Translations under genes and position numbers: made by a program
NCBI GenBank assembly: GCA_016875225.1
Contig: VGRW01000011.1
Location: forward strand, 1 to 64,000
DNA from: Deltaproteobacteria bacterium
GTDB taxonomy: Bacteria; Myxococcota_A; UBA9160; SZUA-336
Reading direction: 5' to 3'
DNA: 64,000 nucleotides
Notes under the pieces: generated by a model
Seen by the model: only the letters and a program-made list of their open reading frames with translations
Told to the model about the DNA's origin: nothing
The model's database searches: none
Shown here: one piece after another, positions 60,675 through 64,000 of the stretch
How the letters are laid out: the number at the start of each line of letters is the position of its first letter
How positions within the stretch are numbered: the first letter of the stretch is position 1

Positions 60675-63030
60675 GGCCGGAGTCCGAGTCCGCGCGCAGC
60701 GCCAGCAGCGAGAGCGGCGCGAGCGCGAGCGAGGCAACGATGCCGACGCCGGTCGTGAGACCGATCGCGCGCAGAGCCGGGTGACTCGAGAGCGCCAGCG
60801 TTCCGAAGCCGAGGATCGTGGTCAGGCAGCAGAGCAGACACGACACCAGGGTCGCGCCGATCTCCTCGCCCTTCGCGCTGCTGTCGACCACGAAGATGCC
60901 GTAGTCGACGCCCATTCCCATCACGATCAGAAGGCTCACGGCGTGCAGCAGGTTGGTCTCGGTGCCCGAGAGCGCGAACCCCGAGAGCACGAGGATCGCC
61001 GTGGCGAGCGCCGGCAGGAACGCGGCCAGCGCGCGGCGCAAGCTGCGGTAGCGGGCGACCAGGAGCCCCAGAACGCAGACGCTGCCGAGAACGATCTGCA
61101 GCAGCGTGCGGGTCCGGAAGCTCGCGGCGATCTGGTTCAGGAACGCGCCCTGCTCGAGGAAGTGCACGTCGGGAAGGCCGTCCAGCGCCGCGCGGATCCG
61201 CTCGGGGTCGTTCACGCCGCGCAGGTAGGTGATCACGGCGGTGCGCCCTTCCAGGTCCAGCACGAGCGTCGAGGCGAGCGCGCCGAGCGGCGAGGCGCGG
61301 AGCTCCGCGAGCGTGAGCGGCGGCGGCGGCGAATCGAGCGACTGCGCGAACGCCGCGAACGCGCCCGGGCGGAAGCCCGCCTCGCTGTAGGCGGTTTCGA
61401 TCCGCGCCGCGAGATCGGGGCTCGCGCGCAGAGCGTCGAGATTGCGCTGCTGGAGCTGCGGCGACCAGAGCAGGTCGTGCAGCGAGCGCATCCCGCCGAG
61501 CTCTCCGCTCTCGACCAGCGCTTCGAGCCGCGCGTGGACCTGCTCGTCGCGCTCGAGCGCGGCTTCGGGCCGATCGGCGAGCGCGATCACGAAGCGTCCG
61601 CCGTCGAAGCTCGAGACGCGCGCGCGAACGCGCGCCTCCTCCGCGCGCAGCTCGGGGTCGGGCTGCCCGAGGCTCGAGAGGTCGTCGTTCCAGGACAGCT
61701 TCGGCAGCGCGAACACCCCGAGCGCGAGGATCGCGGCGGGCACCAGCGCGAGCGCGCGGCGCCGCGCGCGAAGCCGGGCCAATCCGGCCGCGAAGCCGCG
61801 TGCGAGCCGGGCCGAGATCGGCGGCGCGGGGCGATCCCGCGGGACCAGATCCGGAAGGAGCAAGAGCGACGCCGCGAGCGCCCCGGCGACACCGACCAGC
61901 GCGAAGACGCCGAGCTCTCGAAAGCCGCGAAACGAAGTGATCGCCAGGCCCGCGAAGCTCACGATCGTGGTGAGCGCGGCCAGCGAGAGCGATCCGGAGA
62001 GCCGGCGCGCCAATCGCCACGGAGAGGTGAGCGGCGGCGAGAAGCTGCGCAGGATCAGGTAGTGGATCGGGTAGTCGATCGTGACGCCGATCAGGGACGC
62101 GCCGAAGCCGATCGTCGTGCCGTCGAGTCGGCCGAACACTGCGAGGCCGACCGCCGTCGCGAGCGACAGCCCGAGCACAACCGGAACGAGCACCAGCGCC
62201 AGCTGCGCTGCGGAGCGGAAGAAGAGCCAGGAGAGCAGCGCGACGCCCGCGAACGAGAGCGTCGAGATCATCGATGCGTCGGCGCGCAGCTTCGTCTCGG
62301 CGTCGAGCGCGAAGCGGTTCGCGCCGCTCTGCTCGAGCGACAGGTCGGGGCCCAGCCGCGCGCGGAGCGAGTCGAATTCCGAGCGGATCGCTTCGAGCAG
62401 CGGCCGCTGCGCGACGGTGTCGAACGCGGAGCGCTTCGTCGCGAGCAGGATCACGGCGTGGTGCCCGTCGCGGGTGACGAAGGCGCCGTCGCGGGTCGCC
62501 AGCGGCGGCTCGCCCGCCTGCATGCGCTCGAGCACGCCGCGGAACGCGCCCAGCGGATCCTCGGGCGCGATCCGCTTCAGCAGCGGCGAGATCGGCAGCG
62601 CGAGGCTGCGGCGCAGCTCGGCCGCCTCGGCGCGCAGGCCGGAATCGGAGAGGCGCGCGGGAAGCTCGCGCTCCGGATCGTCGGAGACGAAGTAGAGCCG
62701 GCGCGGGAAGTAGAGCCGGTAGAGCTGCTCCTGCAGCTCGGAGTCCGCGCCGGTGCGAAGCCAGGCGACCTCGGGATGGGCGCGAATCGCCGCCGAAAGC
62801 GCCTTCGCCGCCTCGATCGCGTCCGCAGGATCGTCCGCGCCGATCGAGAGCACCATCGTGCGCGCGAGGTCGCTGCGCACGAGCTCGCGCGAGATCTGCG
62901 CCAGCTCCGCGCCTCGACCGTCGGGCAGGAAGTTCGTGATGTCGGTGCTGAACGTGATCCGGCTCGCGCTGTAGGCGAAGAGCGAGAGCCCGAGCGCCGC
63001 CCAGGCCACGAGCCGCGCGCGCCGGCTCAC
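60664..63030 (-). CDS. MMPL-family exporter
   Basis: A 788-residue RND-type membrane protein with two sets of helices around periplasmic loops. Family marks include FGASLIGVTIDYPIHYLILR and, in the second half, IVMGMGVDYGIFVVDSSAKGEEIG. The size fits the exporters of lipid-like products, for example polyene or hopanoid transport. Its GTG overlaps the stop of the LolA-like gene (GTGA, 63027-63030). It probably moves a hydrophobic product out of the inner membrane and hands it to the LolA-like carrier. Confidence 0.88.
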   Translation of the reverse strand: MSRRARLVAWAALGLSLFAYSASRITFSTDITNFLPDGRGAELAQISRELVRSDLARTMVLSIGADDPADAIEAAKALSAAIRAHPEVAWLRTGADSELQEQLYRLYFPRRLYFVSDDPERELPARLSDSGLRAEAAELRRSLALPISPLLKRIAPEDPLGAFRGVLERMQAGEPPLATRDGAFVTRDGHHAVILLATKRSAFDTVAQRPLLEAIRSEFDSLRARLGPDLSLEQSGANRFALDAETKLRADASMISTLSFAGVALLSWLFFRSAAQLALVLVPVVLGLSLATAVGLAVFGRLDGTTIGFGASLIGVTIDYPIHYLILRSFSPPLTSPWRLARRLSGSLSLAALTTIVSFAGLAITSFRGFRELGVFALVGVAGALAASLLLLPDLVPRDRPAPPISARLARGFAAGLARLRARRRALALVPAAILALGVFALPKLSWNDDLSSLGQPDPELRAEEARVRARVSSFDGGRFVIALADRPEAALERDEQVHARLEALVESGELGGMRSLHDLLWSPQLQQRNLDALRASPDLAARIETAYSEAGFRPGAFAAFAQSLDSPPPPLTLAELRASPLGALASTLVLDLEGRTAVITYLRGVNDPERIRAALDGLPDVHFLEQGAFLNQIAASFRTRTLLQIVLGSVCVLGLLVARYRSLRRALAAFLPALATAILVLSGFALSGTETNLLHAVSLLIVMGMGVDYGIFVVDSSAKGEEIGATLVSCLLCCLTTILGFGTLALSSHPALRAIGLTTGVGIVASLALAPLSLLALRADSDSGRAA

Positions 63031-63659
63031 CGGCTCGGCTCCGATCCGAAGATCGAGCGCTCCTCCTCGGGGCCGAAGGCGTGGTCGACCTCGCTCCTCT
63101 CGAAGAGCGTCTTCGTGCGGTCGCCGTCGCTCTCGGTGAGCTCCATCTCGCCGATCGCCGGCCCGTCCCCGGCGATCCGGATCGAGCGGATGAAGTCGCG
63201 AAGCGGCGCTTCCTTCGGCGAGAGCAAGAGCGTCCAGCGCGGGCCGTCGGCCGCGAAGTCGAGCCGGTAGAGCGACTCGAGCGCCTTCCGGTCGCCGCGC
63301 CAGAGCACGATCAGATTGTGGGCGAACTGCCGCGCGACGGGATTGGCGGAGAGGTCGATCTCGCTCACGCCCGCCTCGTCCTCGAAGCGCATCCGGTCGC
63401 CGAGCAGGAGCAGCCGGGTCGCGGCGGGGCTGCGCGTCACGCGGGCGAGCTTGTCGGGCGGAGCGAAGTAGAGCGTGCCGCGGGTCTCGAGCGGCGCCTC
63501 CAGAAGCGCGAGCCGTTTCTCCTCGCGGAACTCGGCCACGACCCCGCGCGTCGTCGCCATGTGCCGGAGCAGCTCGTCGAGCGTGAGGCTTCCGCCGGGA
63601 GCGGGCGCCTCGGCGCCGAGCAGGACCGCGGCGACGAGCGGGAGAAGCAGCGCCCTCAT
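63027..63659 (-). CDS. LolA-like outer-membrane lipoprotein carrier
   Basis: A 210-residue periplasmic protein with a signal peptide to about residue 18. The sequence GVVAEFREEKRLALLEAPLETRGTLYFAPPDKLARV matches the half-barrel of LolA-related proteins, and the later DFIRSIRIAGDGPAIGEMELTESDGDRT fits its C-terminal strands. Such variants sit next to MMPL exporters and carry lipid-like molecules rather than general lipoproteins. The ATG at 63659 opens directly into the signal peptide. It heads the minus-strand run LolA-like, MMPL, DUF3261. Confidence 0.8.
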   Translation of the reverse strand: MRALLLPLVAAVLLGAEAPAPGGSLTLDELLRHMATTRGVVAEFREEKRLALLEAPLETRGTLYFAPPDKLARVTRSPAATRLLLLGDRMRFEDEAGVSEIDLSANPVARQFAHNLIVLWRGDRKALESLYRLDFAADGPRWTLLLSPKEAPLRDFIRSIRIAGDGPAIGEMELTESDGDRTKTLFERSEVDHAFGPEEERSIFGSEPSR

Positions 63660-63806
63660 TCGCGCAGGTCTAAACAAAGCCACCGTCCGGCGCTAGGTTC
63701 GGGCGCGCTCGCGGGGATCCAGTCGCGCCTCCGCCGCGGAGACGCGAGCTCGATCGGGGCCGGCCCCGGGCAGGGCAACTGACGGGTTCTCATGCAACGG
63801 CGCTCG

Positions 63807-63836
63807 TTTACACCCCGAGAAGCGCGGTGGTAGACT
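63807..63836 (+). promoter_or_regulatory. Sigma-70-like promoter TTTACA-N18-TAGACT
   Basis: TTTACA (63807-63812) and TAGACT (63831-63836) are separated by 18 nt, giving a start near 63843 and a leader of about 43 nt to the ATG at 63886. It is the best forward promoter visible here. It lies in the 226-bp gap between the LolA-like gene and the partial gene at the edge. Confidence 0.55.
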
Positions 63837-63885
63837 CGCCGCCGGTGGGCGGGAACGGAGAGTTTTGAGAGGGCACGGAGAGCGG

Positions 63886-64000
63886 ATGCCCACGCGGACT
63901 TCGACGGCGTGGCGGGCGCTGCGAACCGGCGTCGCGTTCGCGGCGCTCGGGCTGATCAGCCTGTGGCTCGGCGCGGTATGGCTGCCGCTGCGCAGCGTCT
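63886..64000 (+). CDS. Start of a membrane protein, possibly a lysophospholipid acyltransferase (truncated by window)
   Basis: The last 115 nt open with MPTRTSTAWRALRTGVAF and continue as a hydrophobic helix ending ...WLPLRSV. GGAG lies 5 nt before the ATG. The WRxLRTGVAFAxxGL pattern recalls lysophospholipid acyltransferases that accompany MMPL, LolA and DUF3261 genes in aryl-polyene-like clusters. Only 38 residues are visible and the catalytic HX4D motif is beyond the edge, so the call is weak. Confidence 0.45.
   Translation, partial: MPTRTSTAWRALRTGVAFAALGLISLWLGAVWLPLRSV

Overview
The window is GC-rich, gene-dense DNA from a Gram-negative bacterium. I see no rRNA, tRNA, CRISPR array, insertion sequence or phage module. 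The Gram-negative reading rests on a LolA-like carrier, lipoproteins with lipoboxes, a YcbB-type L,D-transpeptidase, an RND efflux pair, an MMPL exporter and a periplasmic fatty-acid cis/trans isomerase. Together with an F420-type LLM oxidoreductase, an acyl-CoA dehydrogenase, a membrane pyrophosphatase and CstA, this suggests an environmental deltaproteobacterial-type lineage (Myxococcota or Binatia-like). That placement is inference. Nearly every base is coding: the largest non-coding gap is about 225 bp (63660-63885), and no stretch over 300 bp lacks a gene.

Layout. 0-8.4 kb: FmdE-like protein, short MgtE transporter, LOG-family hydrolase, an SDR/ThDP-enzyme pair, a haem-motif beta-propeller protein, and a GntR regulator divergent from a membrane protein with two palindromic operators between them. 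8.4-13.4 kb: VOC protein, then a minus-strand run of tungstate-binding TupA, CHAD-CYTH fusion, SixA phosphatase, M20 amidohydrolase and a small holin-type membrane protein. 13.4-23 kb: cis/trans isomerase with an SDR and a metallo-beta-lactamase lipoprotein, an RND efflux pair, and a persulfide-dioxygenase/rhodanese fusion. 23-29.5 kb: cell-wall enzymes, an acyltransferase, an RNA helicase, a GNAT protein and a dienelactone hydrolase. 29.5-37.6 kb: ion transporter with UspA, zinc-ribbon protein, LLM oxidoreductase, RNA methyltransferase, YgiQ radical SAM protein, a degenerate cyclase-like membrane protein and HtpX. 37.7-50.7 kb: DsbD, TupC/TupB, membrane pyrophosphatase, SerC, CstA with YbdD, a small cytochrome lipoprotein, an SDR, a VKOR-DsbA fusion and pterin carbinolamine dehydratase.

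The most interesting part is 50.7-56.7 kb. Four translationally coupled genes encode an acyl/peptidyl carrier protein, a condensation-domain-like acyltransferase, an FAD oxidoreductase and an adenylate-forming ligase. A phytoene-desaturase-like gene is divergent from them across a back-to-back promoter region. This looks like a compact carrier-protein-based biosynthetic unit with no ketosynthase and no thioesterase. From 60.2 kb to the right edge there is a DUF3261-like lipoprotein, an MMPL exporter, a LolA-like protein and the start of what may be an acyltransferase gene. That combination is typical of the export part of aryl-polyene/xanthomonadin-type clusters, so a second cluster may continue beyond the window.

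Two architectural traits stand out. Same-strand neighbours are often joined by ATGA/GTGA overlaps. Convergent neighbours very often interlock their stop codons in a 4-bp CTAG-type overlap, which leaves no room for intrinsic terminators. TupA lies about 30 kb from TupB/TupC, and tupC carries a perfect 36-bp in-frame tandem duplication.
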